A DNA stretch of 41,728 nt from positions 1 through 41,728 of the forward strand of contig JAUXCV010000001.1 in assembly GCA_030618675.1 (NCBI GenBank), in the 5' to 3' direction. A model generated the notes under the pieces. It did no database searches, had not been told where the DNA came from, and saw only the letters and a list, made by a program, of their open reading frames with translations. The stretch comes from Acidimicrobiia bacterium (GTDB lineage: Bacteria > Actinomycetota > Acidimicrobiia > Spongiisociales > UBA5794). This document shows positions 31,286 through 38,974 of the stretch, in pieces; within the stretch, counting starts at the first letter, position 1, and the number at the start of each line of letters is the position of its first letter. Position numbers and translations under genes: made by a program.

Positions 31286-32371
31286 ATGACAGATTCGAAA
31301 CTTTCACCACATACCTACCTGGCCGTCATCAAAGTGGTCGGGGTGGGCGGTGGCGGCGTGAACGCCGTGAACCGTATGATCGAGGCGAGTGTCGGCGGTG
31401 TGGAGTTCATCGCCGTCAACACCGACGCTCAAGCCCTCATCATGTCCGATGCCGATCTCAAGCTCGACATCGGCCGCGATTCCACCCGCGGTCTGGGTGC
31501 CGGGGCGAATCCCGAAGTCGGCCGTGAAGCGGCAGACGAGCATCGGGCCGAGATCGAGGACGCGCTAACCGGGGCCGACATGGTGTTCATCACCGCAGGT
31601 GAAGGTGGGGGAACCGGAACCGGCGCGGCCCCCGTCGTGGCCGAGGTCGCGAAGTCTCTCGGAGCGCTCACGGTCGGCGTTGTCACGCGTCCGTTCGGAT
31701 TCGAAGGCCGTCGCCGATCCGTTGCCGCCGAACAGGGCATCCAGACCCTGAAGCAGGCCGTCGACACGCTCATCATCATCCCGAACGAGCGCCTCCTCGA
31801 GATCGCGGACGACCAGACACCGGTTGTCGACGCGTTCAAGATGGCCGACGAGATCCTCACGAACGGAGTCAAGGGGATCACCGATCTCATCACGACGCCG
31901 GGGCTCATCAACGTCGACTTCGCTGATGTGAAGACGGTGATGTCCGAAGCCGGATCCGCTGTGATGGGGATCGGGCAGGCGACCGGCGACAGCCGTGCAC
32001 AGCAGGCCGCGGAGAAGGCGATCGCGAGTCCTCTGCTCGAAACGTCGATGGATGGGGCGCGAGGCGTTCTGCTCTCGATAGCCGGTCCAAGAGAGATGAC
32101 GCTCCACGAGGTGTCCACGGCGGCATCTATCGTTGCCGATCATTCGGATGGGGACGCGAACATCATCTTCGGCGCCGTCGTCGACGATTCTCTCGGGGAC
32201 GACATGCGGGTAACCGTCATCGCCGCCGGATTCGAGAAGGAACAGACGCGGTCAGCGTTCACCTCCGCTCCCACGGCCGGTGTTCCGATCGTGCGCACGA
32301 GTCAGGGCGAGGTGGCCCGTCACGAGGACGGAACCGACGAGATGGAGATCCCGGGCTTCGTCCAGGGATGA
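31286..32371 (+). CDS. ftsZ: Cell division protein FtsZ
   Basis: FtsZ is the tubulin-like GTPase that forms the Z ring. The 361-residue protein has GVGGGGVNAVNRMIE at the N-terminus, the tubulin signature GEGGGTGTGAAPVVAE, the T7 region NVDFADVKTVM with its catalytic aspartates, and a short linker ending in the C-terminal peptide DEMEIPGFVQ that binds SepF and other partners. I chose the ATG at 31286, with GGGAGG 9 bases upstream. The frame is open 10 codons further. The 32-base gap after ftsQ, a strong ribosome-binding site and the upstream hairpin suggest that ftsZ expression is set separately from the rest of the cluster. The stop overlaps pgeF by 4 bases. Confidence 0.97.
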   Translation: MTDSKLSPHTYLAVIKVVGVGGGGVNAVNRMIEASVGGVEFIAVNTDAQALIMSDADLKLDIGRDSTRGLGAGANPEVGREAADEHRAEIEDALTGADMVFITAGEGGGTGTGAAPVVAEVAKSLGALTVGVVTRPFGFEGRRRSVAAEQGIQTLKQAVDTLIIIPNERLLEIADDQTPVVDAFKMADEILTNGVKGITDLITTPGLINVDFADVKTVMSEAGSAVMGIGQATGDSRAQQAAEKAIASPLLETSMDGARGVLLSIAGPREMTLHEVSTAASIVADHSDGDANIIFGAVVDDSLGDDMRVTVIAAGFEKEQTRSAFTSAPTAGVPIVRTSQGEVARHEDGTDEMEIPGFVQG

Positions 32372-32997
32372 TCCGACCCGCGGGATTCCGCGGAGCGGCC
32401 TTCGGCGACGCAGGCGACGGAAACGGCCGGGATGACCTCGAGAGGCGAGAGCTGATCTCGGACGAGCTTGGCATCCCGCGGGCGTGGGCATTCGTCCATC
32501 AGGTCCATGGAGGCGTCGTGTTGAACGTCGACCAACCGGGTCTTGCCGGTTCTGCCGACGGTCTGATCACCGATCGACCGGGACTCCCGCTGACGATCGC
32601 AACGGCAGACTGCATGCCGATCATCATCGAAGGGGACCATTCGGTTGCCATCCTCCACGCGGGGTGGCGCGGGGTTGCGGCAGAGATCATGGGGTCCGGC
32701 ATCAAAGCGATGAAGGCTCTCGGGGACACACCGAGGAGGGCAGCGATCGGGCCTTCGATCGGACCGTGCTGCTACGAGGTCGGCGACGAGGTCAGAGCGG
32801 CCGTCGGCGACTACGCATCCCGAACGACGTCTGGAACGCCGAGTGTCGATCTTCGATCGGCGGCGGCGGGGCAACTGTCCGGTCTCGACGTCTGGAGATC
32901 CGACGTCTGCACGCACTCGGATCCGGGATTTCGCTCGTATCGTCGGGACGCGACAACAGAACGGCAGGTGGCGGTGGCATGGCTACCAGAGGACTGA
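32368..32997 (+). CDS. pgeF: PgeF/YfiH family peptidoglycan editing factor (laccase-domain protein)
   Basis: The 209-residue protein has the multicopper-oxidase-like YfiH fold: WAFVHQVHGGVV, TADCMPIII, ILHAGWRGVAAEI and GPSIGPCCYEVG, which place the Cys and His ligands of the metal site. In E. coli, PgeF hydrolyses wrongly made UDP-MurNAc-L-Ser so that only the L-Ala form enters the wall. Its position directly after ftsZ, overlapping by 4 bases, fits a wall-quality role. The protein is shorter than usual (about 240) at the N-terminus. It overlaps the next gene by 19 bases. Confidence 0.9.
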   Translation: MIRPAGFRGAAFGDAGDGNGRDDLERRELISDELGIPRAWAFVHQVHGGVVLNVDQPGLAGSADGLITDRPGLPLTIATADCMPIIIEGDHSVAILHAGWRGVAAEIMGSGIKAMKALGDTPRRAAIGPSIGPCCYEVGDEVRAAVGDYASRTTSGTPSVDLRSAAAGQLSGLDVWRSDVCTHSDPGFRSYRRDATTERQVAVAWLPED

Positions 32998-33671
32998 TCA
33001 ACGTGGAGCGCCGTATCGCAGGTGCTGCGAAGCGTTCGGGGAGAGGCCCGGATGACGTGACGCTGCTCGCCGTGTCGAAGGGACGAACCGACGCGGCCGT
33101 GACCGAACTGTACGAAGCCGGACAGCGGGTGTTCGGAGAGAACCGCCCCCAAGGACTCAGCCAACGTCTAGAAGCGGATCTTCCGGACGATATCGAGTGG
33201 CACTTCGTGGGGAACGTACAGCGAAGGGCGATCAAGGTGATCGCGCCGTCGATCACCCTGCTCCACTCCCTCGACCGCATGAGCATCGCAGACGCGTGGA
33301 TCCGGCTCGAAGCCCCCCCACCGGTGCTGATCGAGATCAACATCGGAGAGGAGCCGCAGAAGCACGGATTCGCCCCGGCCGATGTTCATCGCGTCGCCGA
33401 CCATCTCGCCGCGGGAGGTGTCCCTGTTCACGGGCTGATGATCATCCCGCCGAGGGAACGCATCGCGGATGACGCCCGCCGGTGGTTCGTCGCTCTGCGC
33501 GAACTCCGCGATACTCTGGTGGTCGAACATCCGGAGGCCGGCGATCTGTCGATGGGGATGACGGACGACTTCGAGGTAGCCGTGGAAGAGGGTGCGAGCA
33601 TCGTTCGCGTGGGACGGGCTATCTTTGACCCTGCGAACGACGAAGACAACGGACGCTCTTACGAGGATTGA
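32979..33671 (+). CDS. yggS: YggS/PROSC family pyridoxal phosphate homeostasis protein
   Basis: This 230-residue single-domain TIM-barrel protein binds pyridoxal phosphate and balances B6 vitamers. The PLP lysine is in LLAVSKGR. Other family motifs are FGENRPQ, WHFVGNVQRR, LIEINIGEEPQKHG, GLMIIPP and LSMGMTDDFEVAVEEG with VRVGRAIF at the end. I prefer the ATG at 32979, which gives a full first helix and overlaps pgeF by 19 bases. A GTG at 33003 is the alternative. The gene sits before sepF in many actinobacterial and Gram-positive genomes. Confidence 0.93.
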   Translation: MATRGLINVERRIAGAAKRSGRGPDDVTLLAVSKGRTDAAVTELYEAGQRVFGENRPQGLSQRLEADLPDDIEWHFVGNVQRRAIKVIAPSITLLHSLDRMSIADAWIRLEAPPPVLIEINIGEEPQKHGFAPADVHRVADHLAAGGVPVHGLMIIPPRERIADDARRWFVALRELRDTLVVEHPEAGDLSMGMTDDFEVAVEEGASIVRVGRAIFDPANDEDNGRSYED

Positions 33672-33673
33672 CT

Positions 33674-34234
33674 ATGGCAACGTTCTGGCAGAAGACGCTC
33701 TTTTACCTCGGACTCGTCGATGACGATGATGCCGCCGATGGTGGACAGGCAGGAACCGGAGCGTCGACCGGTAGTCCGGGTGCCGAATCGCCACGTGCCG
33801 TCACGGCTCGCCCACCCGGGAGTGTCGCCGGACGCCGCATCGATCCACCGTCATCGGATCGCAGAGAGTCAACCTGGGATCACACCGAGGCAGGGGTCTA
33901 TGTGCAGCCGGGGGATCATGTGGAACGACCGATCGAGTCGACCCGGCTCCCGTCCCCTGGAACGGTCGATGTCATCGTCGCGCGGAACTTCTCCGATGCC
34001 CAGCTGCTTGCCGACGGCATCCGATCCGGCAGCGCTCTCGTGCTCGATCTTCGGTCGACCGAACCCGAGATGGTCCGCAGGCTCGTCGATTTCACGTCGG
34101 GACTCACATACGCGCTCGATGGCAAGATGGCGAAGATCTCGCAAGGCGTCATTCTCGTCAGTCCGGCAGGTGTTTCCGTGAGCAGTGAGGAACTCGACCG
34201 CCTCGGCACACTCGGACTCTACCGATCGTCCTGA
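33674..34234 (+). CDS. sepF: Cell division protein SepF
   Basis: SepF anchors FtsZ to the membrane in bacteria without FtsA. The 186-residue protein has the amphipathic N-terminal membrane-binding helix (MATFWQKTLFYLGLVDDDD), an 80-residue low-complexity linker, and the conserved core starting GTVDVIVARNFSDAQLLAD and ending KISQGVILVSPAGVSVS. I chose the ATG at 33674 with GAGG 7 bases upstream. A TTG two codons earlier overlaps the yggS stop. No ftsA occurs in the window, so SepF is probably the main Z-ring anchor. Next comes yggT, 3 bases later. Confidence 0.94.
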   Translation: MATFWQKTLFYLGLVDDDDAADGGQAGTGASTGSPGAESPRAVTARPPGSVAGRRIDPPSSDRRESTWDHTEAGVYVQPGDHVERPIESTRLPSPGTVDVIVARNFSDAQLLADGIRSGSALVLDLRSTEPEMVRRLVDFTSGLTYALDGKMAKISQGVILVSPAGVSVSSEELDRLGTLGLYRSS

Positions 34235-34237
34235 TCC

Positions 34238-34504
34238 ATGCTTGGAATCGTTTGCGGCGTTCTTCGGCTGGCGATCTGGGTCATGATCGCCTGGATCGTT
34301 CTGAGCTATGTCGTCTCGTTCGGACGGCTGGGATTCGATCATCCCGTCCGACGCCTCTACGACGGACTCTCCAGGGTGATCGAGCCGCTCATGCGTCCGA
34401 TCCGAAGCGTCATACCGCCCGTGAGGATCGGGGGAGCGGCACTCGACCTCTCCCCGCTCATCCTCATCATCGGCGTCAACCTGCTGCTCGTGTTCCTCTG
34501 CTAG
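34238..34504 (+). CDS. YggT family membrane protein
   Basis: This 88-residue protein has two membrane segments (residues about 4-28 and 66-86) flanking a conserved loop, PLMRPIRSVIPPVRIGGAALDLSPL, the signature of the YggT family. Relatives regularly follow sepF, and the cyanobacterial/plastid counterpart CCB3 affects membrane processes. The bacterial role is not settled. It is the last gene of the dcw cluster here. Its 3' end overlaps the convergent ileS by 29 bases, so there is no room for a terminator between them. Confidence 0.9.
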   Translation: MLGIVCGVLRLAIWVMIAWIVLSYVVSFGRLGFDHPVRRLYDGLSRVIEPLMRPIRSVIPPVRIGGAALDLSPLILIIGVNLLLVFLC

Positions 34505-37500
34505 AAGGCTGTCGGTCGATACTGAGGACGACGGCGGCACCATCGACGATGATGGGATCCGACGTCATCGAGCCATCTCGCACGATCTCGGTTGCCAACA
34601 CCTCGCCGGCGATGAAACCATTGTGAACGTCGAATGCATCGACGATAGAGGCGTCTCCGGAGTTCCAACGAAGTCGGATTCGATCGGCCACTTCGTAGTC
34701 CTCTGAACGTCGCATCATCTGTATCCGGTTGACGAGTTCGCGCGCGACGCCCTCGATGAGAAGGTCATCCGTGAGCTGGATATCGAGCGCGACGGTGATC
34801 GAACCCTCCGTGGCGACGACGGTTCCCTCGCGCGGACTGCGGAGGACCACGAAATCCTCAGAGGTCAGCACGTTCTCAGCGATCGTGATCTCACCGGTTT
34901 CGAGGAGTTGGACGACGGCATCGTGATCCATGCCCGCGATCGCCGCTGCGATAGCCTTCGTCTCCTTCCCGAACCGGGGCCCAAGGCGCTTGAAGTCGGC
35001 CTTCGCCGACAGCTCAACCAGATCGGCTTCGTCGTCGTGGACCTTCACGGAGCGAACGTTGAGCTCCTCAGCGATGAGATCTGTGTGCGTCTCGATCGCC
35101 CGACGGAGTCCGGGGTCTCCAGCGACGATCGTCACGAGAGCGAGCGGTTGGCGGACCCTCAGATCGTTCCGCTTCCTCAGTGTTCGACCGAGATTGACGA
35201 CCGTCCTCGATGCCGCCATCGCCGATTCGAGATCGGTGTCGATCATCGCTCTGTCGGCGGTGGGGTAGTCGAGCAGGTGCACGCTCTGCCGGGCCGAGGT
35301 CTCAGACGGCCGAGCGAGGCGTTGGTACATCTCCTCTGCCATGAACGGCAGCACGGGAGCGGCGACAGTCGCGAACGTGAGGAGCACTTCGTGAAGCGTG
35401 GCGAAGGCGGCCAGTTTGCTCCTCTCGTCACCTCCTCCTCGGTGGGACCAGAAGCGCCGCCGGGACCTGCGGATGTACCAGTTCGTCAGATGCTCCACGA
35501 ATCCGATGATGGGCGGCGTCACGGCGAAGAGACGGTACGACTCCATCTCGCGGTTGACACTCGCGATGAGGGTCTGAAGGACGGAGAGGATCCAGCGGTC
35601 GATCTCCGGTCGTTCTGCGACGGGCGGGGCTGCGGCGAGATCCGCGTCCGTGATGGCGTCGGCTTCGGCATAGGTCGTGAAGAACGAGAAGGCGTTCCAC
35701 CATGGAAGCAGCACTGTTCTGACGACTTCGCGAACACCGTCTTCCGAGAAGCGGAGCGGATCGGCGCGAACCACGGGAGAGTTGATGAGATACGCGCGAA
35801 GTGCATCGGCACCGAACTCGTCGAGAACGTGTGACGGATCCGGGTAGTTCTTCAGGCTCTTCGACATCTTCCGACCGTCCTCGGCGAGGACCATGCCGGT
35901 GACGACGCAGTTCTGGAACGGCGCCGTGTCGAAGATCCCGGTTGACAGGATCAGCAGCGTATAGAACCAGCCACGGGTCTGATCGAGGCCCTCTGCGATG
36001 AAGTTCGCGGGGAAGCCGCTCTCGAATCGTTCCTTGTTCTCGAACGGGTAGTGGACCTGGGCGTACGGCATGGAGCCGGAGTCGAACCACGTATCGAGCA
36101 CCTCGGGGACGCGGATCATCGTGCCGTCGCACGTGTTGCACGGCCAGGTGATCGGATCGAGGATGTGCTTGTGGAGATCGTCGGTCCATACACCGCTCAA
36201 CGCTTCGAGTTCGTCACGGGATCCGAGGCACACGGTCTCGTCACACGAGTCGCATTCCCAGATGGGGATCGTGGTACCCCAGAAACGGTTCCGGGAGATC
36301 GCGTAGTCCCTGGCGCCCTCGAGCCAGTTGCCGAATCTCTTGGCGCCGACGTAGTCGGGGACCCAGTGGATATCGTTGTTCAGCTCGACCATTCGGTCCT
36401 TGATCGACTCTACGTTGACGTACCAACTCGGGATGGCCTTGTAGATCAGGGGAGTATCCGTGCGCCAACAGAACGGGTAGCTGTGGGTGATCACGCCCTC
36501 GTACACGAGCACGCCCCGGTCCCGAAGCAATGCGGTCAGGATGGGATCCGCAGCTTTGACGTGGAGGCCCTCGACCTCAGGAACCTCGTCGGTGAACCGG
36601 GCTTCGAGGTCGATTGGGTCGACGAGGGCGGAGATCCCGGCCTTCCGAAGGGCGAAGAAATCCGCTTCGCCATAGGCGGGTGCGGTGTGGACCAGTCCGG
36701 TCCCGTCCTCCGTCGTCACCTCATCCATCGCTATCACACGGAACGCCCCGTTCTCGCGCTGGTCCTCGAAGTGGGGGAAGGGCGGTTCGTAGGCGATCCC
36801 GAGCAGATCGGCGCCGGACGCGGCGGCGACGATCTCCGGCAGTGTGTCGCTCCAGAGGTCACCGACTCGCTCCCGCGCGACCCAGTAGTGGTCTCCTTCG
36901 TCCACAACCCGCACGTACTCGATGTCCTCGCCGACCGCGACAGCGAGATTCCCCGGAAGTGTCCAGGGCGTCGTCGTCCAGACGAGGAGGTAGTCGCCGA
37001 CGATGGCATGATCGTTGCCGTCGGTGATGGGTAGCCGCAGTGTTACCGACGGATCCTCGACGTCGCGGTACCCACCGAGGTTCACCTCGAAGTTCGAGAG
37101 CGACGTCGTGGCGCCCCAGGAGTAGGGGAGTACCTTGAACGCCTTGTAGATCAGGCCGCGATCCCAGAGTTGCTTGAACCCCCACCAGACCGACTCCATG
37201 AACTCGATGTCCATGGTCTTGTAGTTGTCTTCGAAATCCACCCAACGGCCGATTCGACGAGTGACATCGTAGAAAGCCGTTGTGGTGTGCTCGACGAGAT
37301 CTCGCGCGGCTTCATTGAACCGTGCGACGCCGAACTCCTCGATCTCGCGCGGCCCGGAGATTCCGAGGAGCTTCTGAACCTCCATCTCGATGGGAAGGCC
37401 GTGGGTGTCCCAGCCGAAGCGGCGCTCGACGCGATGCCCGCGCATCGTCCAGTAGCGGGGAACGATGTCCTTGACGACGGCTTGAAGGATGTGACCGTAG

Positions 37501-37688
37501 TGAGGGGTCCCGGTCGCGAACGGAGGGCCGTCGTAGAAGGTGTACTCCGACTCTGCGGGGCGCATCTCGACGGAGGAGTGGAAGGCATCGATCCGATCCC
37601 AGAGCGCGAGGACGCGACCGTCGAGTTCCGGGAGATCGACGCCCGGGGTAACCCGGGAGAAGGTGGGTGATGGGTTCTGATCGGTCAC
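34476..37688 (-). CDS. ileS: Isoleucyl-tRNA synthetase (long, eukaryote-like type)
   Basis: IleRS charges tRNA-Ile and edits misactivated valine. The 1070-residue protein has the class I signature HYGH (residues 63-66) in GTPHYGHILQ, RRFGWDTHGLPIE, an editing domain, zinc-type CDSCDETVC and CNTCDGTM pairs, KMSKS in DGRKMSKSLKNYPDP, and an anticodon-binding domain followed by a long C-terminal extension. Length and these motifs match the second bacterial type (IleS2), which in other bacteria is the mupirocin-resistant form. The start is a GTG with GGAGG 4 bases upstream, lying in a T-box-like leader. The gene runs against the dcw cluster. Confidence 0.96.
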   Translation of the reverse strand: MTDQNPSPTFSRVTPGVDLPELDGRVLALWDRIDAFHSSVEMRPAESEYTFYDGPPFATGTPHYGHILQAVVKDIVPRYWTMRGHRVERRFGWDTHGLPIEMEVQKLLGISGPREIEEFGVARFNEAARDLVEHTTTAFYDVTRRIGRWVDFEDNYKTMDIEFMESVWWGFKQLWDRGLIYKAFKVLPYSWGATTSLSNFEVNLGGYRDVEDPSVTLRLPITDGNDHAIVGDYLLVWTTTPWTLPGNLAVAVGEDIEYVRVVDEGDHYWVARERVGDLWSDTLPEIVAAASGADLLGIAYEPPFPHFEDQRENGAFRVIAMDEVTTEDGTGLVHTAPAYGEADFFALRKAGISALVDPIDLEARFTDEVPEVEGLHVKAADPILTALLRDRGVLVYEGVITHSYPFCWRTDTPLIYKAIPSWYVNVESIKDRMVELNNDIHWVPDYVGAKRFGNWLEGARDYAISRNRFWGTTIPIWECDSCDETVCLGSRDELEALSGVWTDDLHKHILDPITWPCNTCDGTMIRVPEVLDTWFDSGSMPYAQVHYPFENKERFESGFPANFIAEGLDQTRGWFYTLLILSTGIFDTAPFQNCVVTGMVLAEDGRKMSKSLKNYPDPSHVLDEFGADALRAYLINSPVVRADPLRFSEDGVREVVRTVLLPWWNAFSFFTTYAEADAITDADLAAAPPVAERPEIDRWILSVLQTLIASVNREMESYRLFAVTPPIIGFVEHLTNWYIRRSRRRFWSHRGGGDERSKLAAFATLHEVLLTFATVAAPVLPFMAEEMYQRLARPSETSARQSVHLLDYPTADRAMIDTDLESAMAASRTVVNLGRTLRKRNDLRVRQPLALVTIVAGDPGLRRAIETHTDLIAEELNVRSVKVHDDEADLVELSAKADFKRLGPRFGKETKAIAAAIAGMDHDAVVQLLETGEITIAENVLTSEDFVVLRSPREGTVVATEGSITVALDIQLTDDLLIEGVARELVNRIQMMRRSEDYEVADRIRLRWNSGDASIVDAFDVHNGFIAGEVLATEIVRDGSMTSDPIIVDGAAVVLSIDRQPSSRGTRAAG

Positions 37689-37690
37689 GG

Positions 37691-37770
37691 CTCCTCCGGG
37701 GTTCTCGGGTTCGCCGGGACGAGGTGGCCCGCGCTACCACTCGTGTAGAGAGGCTAATCGTGATGGCATC
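37691..37770 (-). promoter_or_regulatory. T-box-like translational leader of ileS
   Basis: On the minus strand, TGGTAGCGCG (37730-37739) matches the T-box core TGGNACCGCG with one change, and it is followed by ACCTCGTCCC (37716-37725), the usual 3' half. ACGAG-TGG (37737-37744) can pair with CCA-C-CTCGT (37719-37727). Alternatively CCTC (37721-37724) can pair with GAGG of the ribosome-binding site, with flanking GGC/GCC pairs. These two folds exclude each other, as in translational T-boxes. A possible ATC isoleucine specifier lies at 37762-37764. The promoter is not identified. Confidence 0.5.
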
Positions 37771-37774
37771 TTTG

Positions 37775-37813
37775 TTCGCGTTCGGCGGTTACGAGCGCCG
37801 ACGGCGGTACGTT
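37775..37813 (+). promoter_or_regulatory. Promoter region of the DUF167 gene (shared 10-mer plus -10 box)
   Basis: TTCGCGTTCG (37775-37784), 23 bases, TACGTT (37808-37813), six bases, then the ATG. This repeats exactly the arrangement before the HNH gene at 14972-15017. No ribosome-binding site is present, so the message is probably leaderless. It overlaps the ileS leader region on the other strand. Confidence 0.5.
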
Positions 37814-37819
37814 GATGGC

Positions 37820-38098
37820 ATGGATCCCATCTCCGAACACGCCGACGGCGTCATGGTGCGCCTGCGCGTTGTTCCGGGGGCCTCGCGAGCCGAGATCAAG
37901 GGCCGGTACGGTGACACGATCAAGATCCGTGTCTCAGCTCCGCCCGAAGCCGGACGCGCCAACCGGGCGGTTATCGATCTCCTCGAGAGGGTCGTGGGGG
38001 GTCGAGCTGAGATCGTGAAGGGTCGCACGTCATCGTCGAAGACCGTCCTCATTCGTGGGGTCGATTCAGCGACCGTCGTGGATGTGCTCGAAGGATGA
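37820..38098 (+). CDS. DUF167 (YggU) family protein
   Basis: This is a 92-residue basic protein. The motifs VRLRVVPGASRAEIKGRYG, IKIRVSAPPEAGRANRAVIDLL and ILVKGRTSSSKTVLI-like text (here EIVKGRTSSSKTVLIRG) are those of the DUF167 fold, a small alpha/beta protein conserved in bacteria, archaea and eukaryotes with no agreed function. The gene is often near yggT and sepF. The frame extends upstream to 37667, but the ATG at 37820 gives the family start and lies six bases after a -10 box. Confidence 0.88.
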   Translation: MDPISEHADGVMVRLRVVPGASRAEIKGRYGDTIKIRVSAPPEAGRANRAVIDLLERVVGGRAEIVKGRTSSSKTVLIRGVDSATVVDVLEG

Positions 38099-38121
38099 GG
38101 CACCACGAACTTCGCTCCAGC

Positions 38122-38130
38122 TGTTATGGT
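38122..38130 (+). promoter_or_regulatory. Extended -10 promoter of the dksA-like gene
   Basis: TGT followed by TATGGT (38125-38130) forms an extended -10 element in the 55-base gap after the DUF167 gene. It would start transcription near 38137, 17 bases before the ATG. No -35 is visible, which is acceptable for extended -10 promoters. Confidence 0.45.
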
Positions 38131-38153
38131 CTCGGTCCGAATCGGGGAGACGT

Positions 38154-38525
38154 ATGTCCAGGGAGTTGGCTGCATCGACGTTGGAGCGTCTCGAGCGAAA
38201 GCTTGAGAACGAACGGGTGCGTCTCACTACGATTCTCGAAGAGATCGATCGACAGCGTGAGGCCGGCCGTTTGGCCGAGAGCGCATCCGAGCACAACCCG
38301 GATCCGGACAACGCCGATGGGGGCTCGCTGGCGCTCGAAATGGAGATGGACGTCTCCGTTGAGCAGAACGCGAAGCGTTTGCTCGAGAAGGTGCTCCACG
38401 CACAGAACCGGATGGAGAAGGGCCTTTACGGGACATGCGAAGTAACGGGGGATCCGATCCCGGTAGCGAGGCTGGAAGCCCTGCCGTACGCGACGACGAC
38501 GGTGGAAGCGGCATCCCGGCGCTGA
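38154..38525 (+). CDS. DksA/TraR-like protein with degenerate zinc finger
   Basis: This 123-residue protein has the long coiled-coil hairpin of DksA (residues about 8-85, with the acidic tip region NPDPDNADGG) and the C-terminal globule starting RMEKGLYGTCEVTGDPIPVARLEALPYA. In true C4-type proteins four cysteines bind zinc. Here only the first (YGTC) remains; the others read T, and then TTVEAA. It may still enter the RNA polymerase secondary channel, since some DksA relatives work without zinc. The ATG at 38154 has GGGGAG 4-5 bases upstream. The region encoding the decayed finger overlaps the likely lspA start. Confidence 0.82.
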   Translation: MSRELAASTLERLERKLENERVRLTTILEEIDRQREAGRLAESASEHNPDPDNADGGSLALEMEMDVSVEQNAKRLLEKVLHAQNRMEKGLYGTCEVTGDPIPVARLEALPYATTTVEAASRR

Positions 38526-38974
38526 AGCTTCGTCTTCTCGCCGCGTCGATCGCTGCGATCGTCGTGATCGTCGACCAGGTGACGAAGTATTGGGCCGTTC
38601 ATGCGCTCGATGACGGGCCCATCGTTCTCATCGACGGGGTGTTGAATCTCCGGCTGTTCTTCAACACCGGTGCATCGTTCTCCCTGTTCGCGAAGGGCGG
38701 CGCGATCATCGGGCTCGTCGTCATCGGCGTTGTGGTCATGATCTTCTTCGCCCTACGCGAAGCAGGACATCGACTGGATGCGGTCGCTCTCGGGCTCGTA
38801 CTCGGTGGGGCGATCGGCAACCTCCTGGACCGAATGTTCCGCGGAGACGGGTTCCTCGACGGGGCCGTGGTCGATTTCATCAACGTCCCGTTCTTCGCGA
38901 CGTTCAACGTCGCCGACATCGCCATCAACATCGGCGTCGGGTTGCTCCTCGTCGGCGCCTTCCTTCGCCGATGA
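38435..38974 (+). CDS. lspA: Lipoprotein signal peptidase (signal peptidase II)
   Basis: LspA cleaves signal peptides from prolipoproteins in the membrane. The protein has four membrane segments, DQVTKYW after the first, and both catalytic aspartates: GGAIGNLLDRMF and VVDFINVPFF...FNVADIAINIG. The only in-frame ATG is at 38435, which gives 179 residues with a polar 30-residue N-terminal extension and overlaps the dksA-like gene by 91 bases. The alternative is a rare CTG at 38522, overlapping by only 4 bases (CTGA) and giving a typical 150-residue protein. I cannot decide between them. The end overlaps the next gene by 4 bases. Confidence 0.92.
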   Translation: MRSNGGSDPGSEAGSPAVRDDDGGSGIPALKLRLLAASIAAIVVIVDQVTKYWAVHALDDGPIVLIDGVLNLRLFFNTGASFSLFAKGGAIIGLVVIGVVVMIFFALREAGHRLDAVALGLVLGGAIGNLLDRMFRGDGFLDGAVVDFINVPFFATFNVADIAINIGVGLLLVGAFLRR

